Shown here piece by piece: positions 1-7,140 of a stretch of 61,246 bases of DNA; the stretch's first letter is position 1; every line of letters begins with the position of its first letter. The stretch spans positions 1 to 61,246 of the forward strand of contig CAIVQG010000034.1 of the NCBI GenBank assembly GCA_903907985.1, in the 5' to 3' direction. A model generated the notes under the pieces. That model ran no database searches. It saw only the letters and a list, made by a program, of their open reading frames with translations, and was not told the DNA's origin. Made by a program: the position numbers and the translations under genes. This DNA is from an uncultured delta proteobacterium (GTDB lineage: Bacteria; Desulfobacterota; Syntrophia; Syntrophales; Smithellaceae).

Positions 1-10
1 CTGCGCCTAA

Positions 11-607
11 TTAGTCTTCTGCGCCAAAGGTTCGTGCCCATTCAATTACAGAAGGGGGAAGCGGTTCATAGAACCACTTGGACCCCGCTACTTCCCCACA
101 TTCCGGGCAGGTTCCTTCGGTTTGGTTCTGTTTCATCATATGCGTGCATGCTGGCCTCATATCGTTTAGATGGTATTGTAGCATAGGCGCGCTTTCAGGG
201 AACCATTCTCGAATGGTTTCACGAATTTGCCCACATGATGTGCAGATGTAAACCCAATCGCGCCCTTGCTTATCCGTGGTCTCCTTTGCAACGTCTAGTC
301 CGTGTAAGTCGCCATCTTGGGCAAGGACGTACTTTGCCGCGCTTGCAGGTGAACGGAACTTCTTTCCACAACGTTCGTTCATGCTCGTCAGTTCGTCAGG
401 GTTTTCTTCAAAAACAGAAACCCAGTAAGCTAGCGCTTCTTTTTCGGCTACTTTACGCGGCAAAATTTGCCCTTCATTTCCGCAAATAGAAAGGCGAAGC
501 CCCTGCGGTTGGTTTGTTAGTTTGATTTCTAACGTACAATATGCATCTTTGTCTTTGTTGGTTCGGGTGATTTCGCGCTGAATTGGCTGAAAGACTAGGG
601 TAGGCAT
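11..607 (-). CDS. Hypothetical protein with C-terminal zinc-ribbon-like cysteines
   Basis: I do not recognise this 198-residue protein. Two CxxC pairs are visible in the second half, CTSC near residue 122 and CPEC near residue 167, so a zinc-binding fold is plausible. It starts MPT like three other genes in this run and has a GAGGAAATT ribosome site directly before the ATG. It is the last of a minus-strand series of small genes that includes ardA, so it probably belongs to a plasmid or phage accessory region. No function is proposed. Confidence 0.6.
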   Translation of the reverse strand: MPTLVFQPIQREITRTNKDKDAYCTLEIKLTNQPQGLRLSICGNEGQILPRKVAEKEALAYWVSVFEENPDELTSMNERCGKKFRSPASAAKYVLAQDGDLHGLDVAKETTDKQGRDWVYICTSCGQIRETIREWFPESAPMLQYHLNDMRPACTHMMKQNQTEGTCPECGEVAGSKWFYEPLPPSVIEWARTFGAED

Positions 608-628
608 AATTTCCTCAGTTTCCTTGGG

Positions 629-668
629 TTAGGTGCTTCACCAAACCCCAGAATACTATCTGAGGTTT
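629..668 (-). repeat. Intergenic repeat with hairpin (copy 1)
   Basis: The stretch contains a TTAGGTGCTTCACCAAACCCC-type block that recurs with few changes at 1737-1757. In both copies it is followed by a short hairpin (here AAACCCCAG against CTGAGGTTT) between two minus-strand genes. It may act as a processing site or weak terminator; no clear U-run is seen. Confidence 0.45.
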
Positions 669-678
669 GATGCTGCAT

Positions 679-1209
679 CTAGCAATTGCGGAAAATATGA
701 ACGCTCCCGTTAACTTCAACGGTGAATATGTTACCGCTTAATTCGGCATCACGTGCATACGCTTTGAAGTCGAAATACACTCGAAGATCTTCGGGCAGTC
801 CTTTGAGCGCTTCGGTCTCTGTGAGGGTCTGCTCTGCCCATTCCTCAGGCGAGCTAAATTCCCCGTCGTAGTTCTCCAGTGCTTCTTGAGCTTGTTCAAC
901 GCGGTTATTGCCACTAAGCGCTTGAATCAGTGCGCCACCGAACTCACACTCTGAGAGAAACAATCCAAGGTCTGCGAGGTTAGCTGCACTCTCATTCTCG
1001 CCAATCTCAACCCCCTGGAAATTCTCAAAGTCGTGAAACGCCCATTCCTCCGCGCCCGGGGTGGGGGAGGCTGCAATCATGGCCTTGATTTCGTCCATGA
1101 TACCGGCTTCGCACTGGTCGCACCCGATCCATGCACCGTGCAAGATACCTGCGTTATAGGAGGAAAGGCAAGCGGCATAGACGCGAGGGGCAGTGATTTT
1201 GGTAGGCAT
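679..1209 (-). CDS. ardA: Antirestriction protein ArdA
   Basis: ArdA proteins are acidic DNA mimics that block type I restriction enzymes as plasmids, conjugative transposons or phages enter a cell. The 176-residue length fits the family. Typical motifs are visible: an N-terminal RVYAACLSSYNAGILHGAWI block, the AEEWAFHDFENF block near residue 54, and the C-terminal YFDFKAYARDAELSG block. The protein is strongly acidic as expected. A GGAG ribosome site lies before the ATG, and a good sigma-70-like promoter (1272-1300) precedes it. Its presence is the best evidence that the first 6 kb come from a mobile element. Confidence 0.9.
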   Translation of the reverse strand: MPTKITAPRVYAACLSSYNAGILHGAWIGCDQCEAGIMDEIKAMIAASPTPGAEEWAFHDFENFQGVEIGENESAANLADLGLFLSECEFGGALIQALSGNNRVEQAQEALENYDGEFSSPEEWAEQTLTETEALKGLPEDLRVYFDFKAYARDAELSGNIFTVEVNGSVHIFRNC

Positions 1210-1271
1210 GGTTTTGTTTCTCCGAATCGGGGCAGGTTATTTTCTTGAGCGGCTCCGTCGCTCTCTTCGTG

Positions 1272-1300
1272 AATATAGTCTATTGCTAACAACGTGCCAG
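1272..1300 (-). promoter_or_regulatory. Sigma-70-like promoter of ardA
   Basis: Read on the minus strand, CTGGCA, a 17-base spacer and TATATT precede ardA by about 60 bases. The spacer and -10 (AGCAATAGAC then TATATTC) are identical to those of a second promoter at 2567-2595, so this is a duplicated promoter module. Confidence 0.6.
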
Positions 1301-1358
1301 CTATTGCCAATATGTTAGTCAGTAATTACAATTGTTTGTGTTACTCTGATTTCTCTCA

Positions 1359-1378
1359 CTGCGAAACTATTTTCGCAG
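1359..1378. repeat. Palindrome CTGCGAAA-N4-TTTCGCAG, copy 1
   Basis: Perfect 8-base arms around CTAT. Two further copies lie at 1413-1432 and 2762-2781. The position between ardA and its upstream neighbour allows a protein-binding site or an RNA hairpin. Confidence 0.6.
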
Positions 1379-1381
1379 TAA

Positions 1382-1432
1382 GCAGAATATCAATAGGTTA
1401 TCGTTTCGCACCCTGCGAAATTACTTTCGCAG
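1382..1432. repeat. 51-base direct repeat, copy 1 (contains palindrome copy 2)
   Basis: This block starts CAGAATATCAATAGGTTAT and ends with CTGCGAAA-TTAC-TTTCGCAG at 1413-1432. It matches 2732-2781 with only a few differences. It spans the stop codon of the 98-residue gene at 1421-1717, as the second copy spans the 3' end of the 406-residue gene. Confidence 0.65.
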
Positions 1433-1717
1433 TCTTTGAAGTTCGAATAGGAGCCGAGCTGCTTTACCTTGGTTGGTTTCTGCCCATTCCCCGGAGCGGA
1501 ATTGCAGAATATCAGGCATAACTGCCAGGGTCTGTTCCCACTGTCGCGGGTAGTAGTCAGGACTGCCCGCATATTTCCAATCGTCCGGTCTAGCGCGAAA
1601 ACCTTGCGCGGGGTCGTTCCAAACTTTGTTACTGATCATCAATTTCCCGTCGAATGGAGAGGAAATCACAGTTTTAATTTCTTTCGCTGGCATCCACACA
1701 ATGTCATGAGTAGGCAT
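1421..1717 (-). CDS. Hypothetical protein
   Basis: A 98-residue basic protein that I do not recognise. It begins MPTHDIVWMPAKEIK, has no membrane segment or metal-binding pattern, and has a GAGGATATT ribosome site immediately before the ATG. Its stop codon lies inside the repeated palindrome at 1413-1432. It is probably a real accessory gene of the mobile region, judged by start-site style and position in the minus-strand series. Confidence 0.5.
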   Translation of the reverse strand: MPTHDIVWMPAKEIKTVISSPFDGKLMISNKVWNDPAQGFRARPDDWKYAGSPDYYPRQWEQTLAVMPDILQFRSGEWAETNQGKAARLLFELQRLRK

Positions 1718-1736
1718 AATATCCTCGATTTAGTGG

Positions 1737-1790
1737 TTAGACGCTTCACCAAACCCCTGAAATTTCTCCCAGAGGGTTGATACTGCGCCT
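1737..1790 (-). repeat. Intergenic repeat with hairpin (copy 2)
   Basis: Second copy of the block at 629-668. TTAGACGCTTCACCAAACCCC is followed by a hairpin with AACCC and GGGTT arms and by CTGCGCCTAA, a decamer that also occurs at base 1 downstream of the first gene. Confidence 0.45.
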
Positions 1791-1793
1791 AAC

Positions 1794-2279
1794 TCAATCC
1801 TCCGTTCCGGGTAGGGTAAACTCACTTTCATCAGTGCGTTGTGACCACATGAGGCGCGCCGCTCCCGGGTCATCGGTGGCAACAACGCCATAGTCGAACT
1901 CGTTTTCTTCCTGGTCATTGAGCCCCAAGCGCTCTACCAGGTCAATCGCCTCATCAAGCGCGGTTGTCCCTTCGGAAATGGTCTTTGCATGTACATCGCC
2001 AAAGCGGTCTTTGACTACGACGCATTTCGCACACGAGCAACCTGCACCTGCCCAGCAATGCGCGGTGCAGCCATCGGCGCGAACGTCCCAAACCCCATTA
2101 ATCTCGACGATCGCGGAATTATCATCAAAAACCCAGATGAGCGCTTCACCTTGTTTTTCGGCTTGCAATTGGTCGGACTCTTCCATACAGACTTCTGCGA
2201 TTTTCTCGCCAGCCTCATTCTCAAAAATCGAGCCATCATTCTCAAACCGAGTTGCAATTTCTTCCGCGATTGTAGGCAT
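1794..2279 (-). CDS. Hypothetical acidic protein with Cys cluster
   Basis: A 161-residue, strongly acidic protein that I do not recognise. A cluster CTAHCWAGAGCSCAKC near residues 70-86 could bind a metal. The start is set by GGGAGAAAAACACAATG, a leader also seen almost unchanged in front of the mini-gene at 4428-4550 and, as GGAAAACACAATG, in front of the gene at 2305-2538. Acidity and context suggest an accessory protein of a plasmid or phage. Confidence 0.55.
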   Translation of the reverse strand: MPTIAEEIATRFENDGSIFENEAGEKIAEVCMEESDQLQAEKQGEALIWVFDDNSAIVEINGVWDVRADGCTAHCWAGAGCSCAKCVVVKDRFGDVHAKTISEGTTALDEAIDLVERLGLNDQEENEFDYGVVATDDPGAARLMWSQRTDESEFTLPGTED

Positions 2280-2304
2280 TGTGTTTTTCTCCCTTGATTG
2301 ATGA

Positions 2305-2538
2305 TTAATGTTTAATGCGGTACGCCTGATAGGCGTATTTGGTTACGAACCGAGGGTCGCAGGTTCCTTGGTAAACCTCCCCGATCTGAGAATGGAAAAT
2401 ACCATGGAAAATTCTACCCTCCCCGTTGATTTCTGTGAGGGTCACGGTAGTGCGCCCCTCATTGGTGACCCTGAAATGTCCGCTGCTATTAGTCATATCG
2501 CCAGTATAATAAATTCCAGCCTCAAAGCTCGGTCGCAT
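2305..2538 (-). CDS. Small hypothetical protein
   Basis: A 77-residue protein of unknown function, predicted mostly beta-strand from its alternating hydrophobic pattern (FRVTNEGRTTVTLTEI). It is supported by an AAGGAAAACACA leader and a strong promoter (TTGGCA, 17 bases, TATATT) about 30 bases upstream of the start. No homologue comes to mind. Confidence 0.5.
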   Translation of the reverse strand: MRPSFEAGIYYTGDMTNSSGHFRVTNEGRTTVTLTEINGEGRIFHGIFHSQIGEVYQGTCDPRFVTKYAYQAYRIKH

Positions 2539-2566
2539 TGTGTTTTCCTTTTCGTTGTTTCTTGCG

Positions 2567-2595
2567 AATATAGTCTATTGCTCGTAACGTGCCAA
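2567..2595 (-). promoter_or_regulatory. Sigma-70-like promoter, twin of the ardA promoter
   Basis: TTGGCA-N17-TATATT on the minus strand, in front of the 77-residue gene. The stretch from the -35 through the -10 is nearly identical to the ardA promoter at 1272-1300. Confidence 0.65.
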
Positions 2596-2731
2596 CAATT
2601 CCATATAACCTATTCAACAATTATCAACGAATATGTTATTCAACTGCCCTATATTACTCTAACCAGACAGATTATAATGATTGTCTGGTTAGCCTCGAAA
2701 TACGATCTGCGTAAACAATTACGCAGGTTAA

Positions 2732-2781
2732 CAGAATATCAATAGGTTATTGTTTCGCACCCTGCGAAAGTAATTTCGCGG
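2732..2781. repeat. 51-base direct repeat, copy 2 (contains palindrome copy 3)
   Basis: Near-identical to 1382-1432. The palindrome here is CTGCGAAA-GTAA-TTTCGCGG at 2762-2781, and it encodes the last codons of the 406-residue gene. Confidence 0.65.
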
Positions 2782-3967
2782 CACGAGCCGCTTTCTTTTC
2801 GGCTTTGGCCTGTTCTGCATCGAGAACAGCTTGAGTAATTACAACGACTCGGGTCAAGATGGTCTGTTTCAGTCCCTGATATTCGTCCAGCTTTTTAACC
2901 GTACCTCGAATCAGGTATTCCGTACCTAGCTCCCAGGTGCTCGGCTCGAAACTCCCTGATGCGAACCAAGTGCACGCGTTTCCTTCAGCAACAAACCGCA
3001 TCATTGTGGTGCAGCCAAACTGCCCTTCAATTTCGCGCGAACCGATCAATGTAGCGCGCACGGTAATCTTTTCGCCTACTAGCGCGAAATGCTTGGAGGT
3101 TACCTTCAGATTGGCGAACTTCTTTCGTTCAATTTCCTTGCCCTGCTCTCGCATTGCGGTTGCTATTATGCTGGCCGCAATGCCTGAGGTTTTGTAATCA
3201 ATCGCATTCATGCGGCAAATTACACTGAGATTGTGCAGATAATCGTTCAGCTCGCCCTTAGCCGATTCGGCCGCAATGAACGTCTGCATGAATTCGCGAC
3301 AATCGTTCCCCCGGTCGAAATCGACTTTGGTAGGGAGATATTTAGGATTAATTTCTTTGGTCTTGCCATTGATGACCGCTGTCATTACCTGATCCGCCGT
3401 GTCGGCCGTTGCGGTAGCGTTGGAATTCATATTCCTGACTTGCGTTCGACTCATCCACCCGTCAACCCGAATCGCCGCAGCAACATAACCGAGGTAGTCT
3501 GCAAGACTGAAAAAAGAGCAACCTCCCCCTGATCCATTCTCGCCTTCATCGAGAATTTCCCCCAGCTCGCTCAAATACTCGAAAAACTGCGCGACTTCTT
3601 CGGGTGCTGCATGCCCAAGGAAATCAGCGAGACAGCTGGCCCCAACTGAAATATAGTTCTCAGGTGAATTTTTGAGAATATACGTGGTTTTTCGGTTCCG
3701 CTGGAGCTTGCAGTGATCGCAATGCCCCGCATTCTCCCGAAACTGAGCGGGAATGGTCTCACCCGGAGCGGTACGCACGATGACGGTGCGTGTTCCTTCA
3801 ACGTCAATCAGGTCCAAAGCGGCGCAGAACGTCCAACCACCAAGTTTTGGTTGCGGTCCTGTAACGGTAACATGGTGGAATCGGTCAAAAAGGCTAGGTT
3901 GGTTGGCTCGCACAACGTCAGCCGTTCTGATGACGGTCAAGGTAATAGGCTCGCCTACCAGCTTCAT
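2747..3967 (-). CDS. Mobile-element protein with CxxC motif and possible OB-fold end
   Basis: This 406-residue protein resembles conserved hypothetical proteins of plasmids and phages, from memory and without a named function. Near residue 80 it has CDHCKLQRNRKTT followed about 20 residues later by VGASCLADFLG, a likely zinc-binding module. The last 120 residues (VGEKITVRATLIG, YLIRGTVKKLDEYQGLKQT) look like an OB-type beta barrel, so nucleic-acid binding is possible. A palindromic operator-like site overlaps its promoter (3997-4029). Function remains inference. Confidence 0.6.
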   Translation of the reverse strand: MKLVGEPITLTVIRTADVVRANQPSLFDRFHHVTVTGPQPKLGGWTFCAALDLIDVEGTRTVIVRTAPGETIPAQFRENAGHCDHCKLQRNRKTTYILKNSPENYISVGASCLADFLGHAAPEEVAQFFEYLSELGEILDEGENGSGGGCSFFSLADYLGYVAAAIRVDGWMSRTQVRNMNSNATATADTADQVMTAVINGKTKEINPKYLPTKVDFDRGNDCREFMQTFIAAESAKGELNDYLHNLSVICRMNAIDYKTSGIAASIIATAMREQGKEIERKKFANLKVTSKHFALVGEKITVRATLIGSREIEGQFGCTTMMRFVAEGNACTWFASGSFEPSTWELGTEYLIRGTVKKLDEYQGLKQTILTRVVVITQAVLDAEQAKAEKKAARAAKLLSQGAKQ

Positions 3968-3996
3968 GGCCCGTTTCGAGAGTTTCGCGATTCCTG

Positions 3997-4029
3997 CTAC
4001 TGGGTATATATATATTATCGACCCAGTAG
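3997..4029 (-). promoter_or_regulatory. Palindromic operator over AT-rich promoter
   Basis: CTACTGGGT and ACCCAGTAG form perfect 9-base arms around an AT-rich core (TATATATATATTATCG) that could serve as a -10. The site lies about 30 bases before the 406-residue minus-strand gene. A related half-site, CTGGGTATATAT, recurs at 4604. Confidence 0.55.
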
Positions 4030-4246
4030 GTTAGTTCGACTCGGCTAACCCCTGCATATCAGGTTCACTCGAGAGACGTCAAGCCGATCCGCTCGCTCCC
4101 GAGGGAACCCGTACCGCTCAACCGCTACGAAAAGGTTACTATGTATTTCTTGCATAGCCTCGCACTTCTTGCCTAGTTATCCGTGCAAAGTGTTATTCTC
4201 AAGTGAGCATATGCCCAGAAGCCGGGTTCCGCGAAGGAAACCCAAA

Positions 4247-4426
4247 TTACCCGCTAGAAGGAAGCGCTACTGCGAGAGTAGAGCCACACGAGCAATTCCG
4301 TAGCTCAAGCTCAAAGCCGGGTTCTCCCTCAACCGGTGGAACGACCTGCTTTCCAAGGCAAGGAAGTCGGAGCCACGACTTCGGATCGTGCCGAACTCCA
4401 CAACAACCGCAGATTTTGATAATCAT
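4247..4426 (-). CDS. Mini-protein with CxCC and CxC motifs
   Basis: A 59-residue reading frame beginning MIIKICGCCGVRHDPKSWL and ending with an ELRNCSCGSTLAV block. The CxCC and CxC pairs suggest a small zinc ribbon. The NCxCGSTLA pattern is familiar from small proteins of proteobacterial mobile elements (memory only). Its ATG follows the stop of the next mini-gene by one base, so the two are probably translationally coupled. Confidence 0.55.
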   Translation of the reverse strand: MIIKICGCCGVRHDPKSWLRLPCLGKQVVPPVEGEPGFELELRNCSCGSTLAVALPSSG

Positions 4427-4427
4427 G

Positions 4428-4550
4428 TTACTTCCCCAGTACCGCGCGCATCATGGCCAACGTCGCCAGAGTCGCGGCAATCGCGCGATCCATTTCAATT
4501 TGAGCCGCAGCTACTTCCGCGTCAACCTGCTTACCCGTTTTGATTCCCAT
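4428..4550 (-). CDS. 40-residue mini-protein, amphipathic helix
   Basis: The frame encodes a 40-residue alanine-rich, probably all-helical peptide starting MGIKTGKQVDAEVAAAQ. It has a GGGGAG site and the same AGAAACACAATG leader as the neighbouring genes, which is the main reason to call it real. An operator-like half-site and AT-rich promoter region lie upstream at 4604-4625. Function unknown. Confidence 0.5.
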   Translation of the reverse strand: MGIKTGKQVDAEVAAAQIEMDRAIAATLATLAMMRAVLGK

Positions 4551-4603
4551 TGTGTTTCTCCCCAGTTGGTTGTTTCCGACGTATTATCTCTATTAACATT
4601 CAC

Positions 4604-4625
4604 CTGGGTATATATTAATGACCCC
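4604..4625 (-). promoter_or_regulatory. Second operator-like site
   Basis: CTGGGTATATAT is repeated from the palindrome at 3997-4029 and is followed by ATGACCCC, so GGGT...ACCC arms are kept. Both sites sit just upstream of minus-strand genes, which suggests a shared repressor. Confidence 0.4.
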
Positions 4626-6137
4626 ACAGTGATCGATGTCCGCGCAAGGGAAATCCAAAAGAAAGCTCCAAGGAGAGAGAACAGGTAAGGTCAAGAAGAG
4701 AGAAGAGAGCTACTACCCACGCACAACAAGGCCCCTAGCGGCTCCACAAGCTCCCTCAAAGGAGCCTAAGAGCCCCAAGGGCCGTGATTCACCAAGGAGC
4801 TAAGCGTAACGCGCTAGAAGGTCAAGAAGAGCCTGCTACCGGAGAAAGGGAAAGGTTCGATAGTAGCGCTAGATCCCGTAGAAGCATGGGTAACTATAGA
4901 TCTGTCCAGAGTTAAGGCGAGATCTCTGGAAGTGGACTCGATTGTGGTCAGTTAGAGCTAGATCGGACTCGATTGTGGTCAGTTAGAGCTAGATTATAGC
5001 TAGATCGGACTAGACCCCTTTGATTAGAGTCCCCATTCCCTCCGCCCCCGCTGCTCACCCCTAGCACCTGCTCCCTACTGTGGTCTCGATGGCTGCTACC
5101 GCTAACCTACTCAACACTAATATACAGTGACTAATATATACACTATATTATAGTCTGTATATTATAATAGACTGAGAGAGAAGGCCAGCAAGGAGAAGAG
5201 AGAAGGAGCTACCCCGCTCGAAGGTCGCCACAAGAGAGAGAAGGAGCGTAGGTCGCCAAGGAGCTACACGCAAGAGTACCGCAGCGCCTTGGAAGGTCAG
5301 CAAGGAGAAGCGAGAGAGAACAGGAAACGAAGCCCACATAAGCGGGTAGCCTCTTCTTTACGAGAAACCACACGAGCGAGTCTGTTCCCGGTCTCCTTGT
5401 AGGTCTCTCTCGCTACTCCGTCTAGCACTAGACTCAATCTAGGGCAATCCAGCCTGATACACATACTATAATATACAGTGCATAACATATGCGCATATGC
5501 AGGCCAGCTTACGTACCAAGGCCTCTTCCGGTAGCCTTCTTGTGCGTGACCCGCATGCATGCACAGACTAACCATAATATCCAATGGCTAACCTATACAC
5601 TATAATATCTAGTGACTAACATACTCAACACTAACCTATATATTATAATATATAGCGTATAACCTATTGATATTAGTCTGTATAGATTATGTGGTATAAT
5701 GTAGGTTATACTAATATCAGGAGATTAAGCTTAGTCATGAGCATATTAGTCACTAATCTCTGTATATTAAGGTTAACTACCTTGTACGACATGTAGGTTA
5801 TTACTTACAGGGGTGGAAAAGGCGTGATACCCCATTCTAGAGTTTTTCTTTAGTTTCACTTTTATTTTTTTTTATTATTCACTAACACCAACCACAGCAG
5901 TAGCTCTCTTCGATCACCAACCTTCTTCACTAACCACTACAGATAGCTTTCCCCTTCCACAGTAGCTGGAATTTGACTTTCCCTCCTCCCTCCCCTAGTC
6001 TAGCCTCAGTAAGCTGTCTCAACCCCGCAAAACCCGTTTAGGACGCTGAAAGAGGCTACCCCTCTACCACCCTACAGGGCTACCCCTCCAAATCGCTCTA
6101 AACTGGTTTTCCGCTCACCACAAAGGAGTCTACACTC
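4626..6137. other. 1.5 kb non-coding, repeat-rich AT-biased stretch
   Basis: I see no convincing gene here. The stretch is full of short direct and inverted repeats: purine-rich AAGGTCARSAAGGAGAAG-like runs, a 31-base tandem repeat at 4934, several ATTATAAT/TATAATATA dyads (about 5120-5175, 5465-5485, 5595-5700), the 13-mer TACTCAACACTAA at about 5108 and 5617, and an extended -10 (TGGTATAAT) at 5692-5700. A pyrimidine-rich tract follows 5830. This could be a replication or transfer origin region of a plasmid or phage; that is inference. Confidence 0.4.
4934..4995. repeat. 31-base tandem repeat (2 copies plus partial)
   Basis: The unit begins GGACTCGATTGTGGTCAGTT and continues AGAGCTAGATC. 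It occurs at 4934-4964 and 4965-4995, with a decayed AGCTAGATCGGACT remnant to about 5012. Iteron-like arrangement in a non-coding region. Confidence 0.7.
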
Positions 6138-6191
6138 ATGTCAGCGACTTCAACCTCAGACCCTCACCTTGAAATGGTATCATGGCGCTGA
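6138..6191 (+). other. Broken start of a foreign gene at the junction
   Basis: An AAAGGAG site at 6122-6128 precedes an ATG whose frame reads MSATSTSDPHLEMVSW and then stops as soon as the znuA-derived sequence begins. It looks like the first codons of a gene whose remainder was lost where the foreign DNA meets the chromosome. The exact breakpoint is between about 6170 and 6185. Confidence 0.4.
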
Positions 6192-6409
6192 TTCAACAAA
6201 TAAAAGACACAAAAGCACCATATATATATTTTGAAGATTTGATTAACCCCCGTCTGGCCCAAACAATAGCCCGGGAAACAGGGGCCAGTCTTCTCAAGCT
6301 CAATAACGGACATACAATCAGCAAGGCGGAAATGTCCCGCGGTGTTTCTTTCCTGTCACTTATGGAAGAAAATCTGGTTAATTTAAAAAGAGGCATGCAA
6401 TGCCGGTGA
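6182..6409 (+). pseudogene. znuA: C-terminal fragment of ZnuA-type metal-binding protein
   Basis: The last 75 residues of a periplasmic zinc/manganese-binding protein of ABC importers. The blocks PYIYFEDLINPRLAQTIARE and FLSLMEENLVNLKRGM match the end of the family, where full proteins have about 300 residues. The N-terminal three quarters, including the signal peptide and the first metal ligands, are absent. An in-frame TGA at 6170 precedes the fragment. It overlaps znuC by 10 bases, so it is the true operon partner, cut by the junction near 6180. Either a broken gene or an assembly artefact. Confidence 0.85.
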
Positions 6410-7140
6410 ATATCATCAGTACAGAAAATTTAACCTTCTGCTACAACGGCATCGAAGTGCTACAGGATATTTCGTTTGCTGTGCAAAAGGGTGATTACCT
6501 GGGCGTGGCTGGGCCAAATGGCTCCGGCAAAAGCACGTTGATTAAAAATATTCTGGGCATATTACAGCCCCGCGAAGGAAATATATCTCTTTTCGGGCAG
6601 CCTCTGGCTGTTTTTCGTCAGTGGGGCAAAATCGGCTATTTGCCTCAGCGCCTGGCCGCACTGAATAATCATTTCCCCGGCACTGTCCGGGAAATTGTCC
6701 AGTTGGGGATGGAACGTAAAGGAAATTTTCTGAATATAAAACAGGTGCTGCAGATGATGGACATCGAGCATCTATCTTCGCGCCTGATCGGTGAGCTTTC
6801 CTATGGCGAACAGCAAAGAACAATGCTGGCCAGAGCGTTAGCCTCAAAGCCCGAATTGCTTATTCTTGATGAACCCACTACTGCTCTTGATCCGCAAACA
6901 AGAGATAACTTTTACCAGCTCACCCAGGAATTAAATGGCAACCAGGGAACAACTATCATTCTCATCACCCATGACACCGGAGTCCTGGGCAACTATGCGA
7001 GGTCACTGCTCTATCTGGACAAAAAAGTTGTTTTTTCCGGAACATTTGAGGATTTCTGCACTTCCCCGGACATGGCTGGTTTTTTTGGCCAGGCCAGTCA
7101 GCACATTATTTGCCATCAACACGACAGGAGTAGTGTTTAA
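6400..7140 (+). CDS. znuC: Zinc/manganese ABC transporter ATPase
   Basis: The ATP-binding subunit of a metal importer working with ZnuB (next gene) and ZnuA (broken, upstream). The 246 residues carry Walker A GPNGSGKST at 38-46, the ABC signature LSYGEQQR near 131, Walker B LLILDEP near 153 and a switch histidine (LITHDTG). It overlaps the znuA fragment and abuts znuB, so the three form one operon. The metal could be zinc or manganese; the sequence does not decide. Confidence 0.9.
   Translation: MPVNIISTENLTFCYNGIEVLQDISFAVQKGDYLGVAGPNGSGKSTLIKNILGILQPREGNISLFGQPLAVFRQWGKIGYLPQRLAALNNHFPGTVREIVQLGMERKGNFLNIKQVLQMMDIEHLSSRLIGELSYGEQQRTMLARALASKPELLILDEPTTALDPQTRDNFYQLTQELNGNQGTTIILITHDTGVLGNYARSLLYLDKKVVFSGTFEDFCTSPDMAGFFGQASQHIICHQHDRSSV

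Noticed and set aside
4203-4688. 161-codon plus-strand frame in the mobile region
   Set aside because: It lies opposite two mini-genes with good ribosome sites, has no ribosome site itself and a low-complexity composition.
4934-5012. 31-base tandem repeat as a CRISPR array
   Set aside because: The two copies touch each other without spacers and no cas gene is present.
5148-5584. Minus-strand frames in the AT-rich repeat region
   Set aside because: They have no ribosome sites, unusual composition and run through repeats; the region is better read as non-coding.
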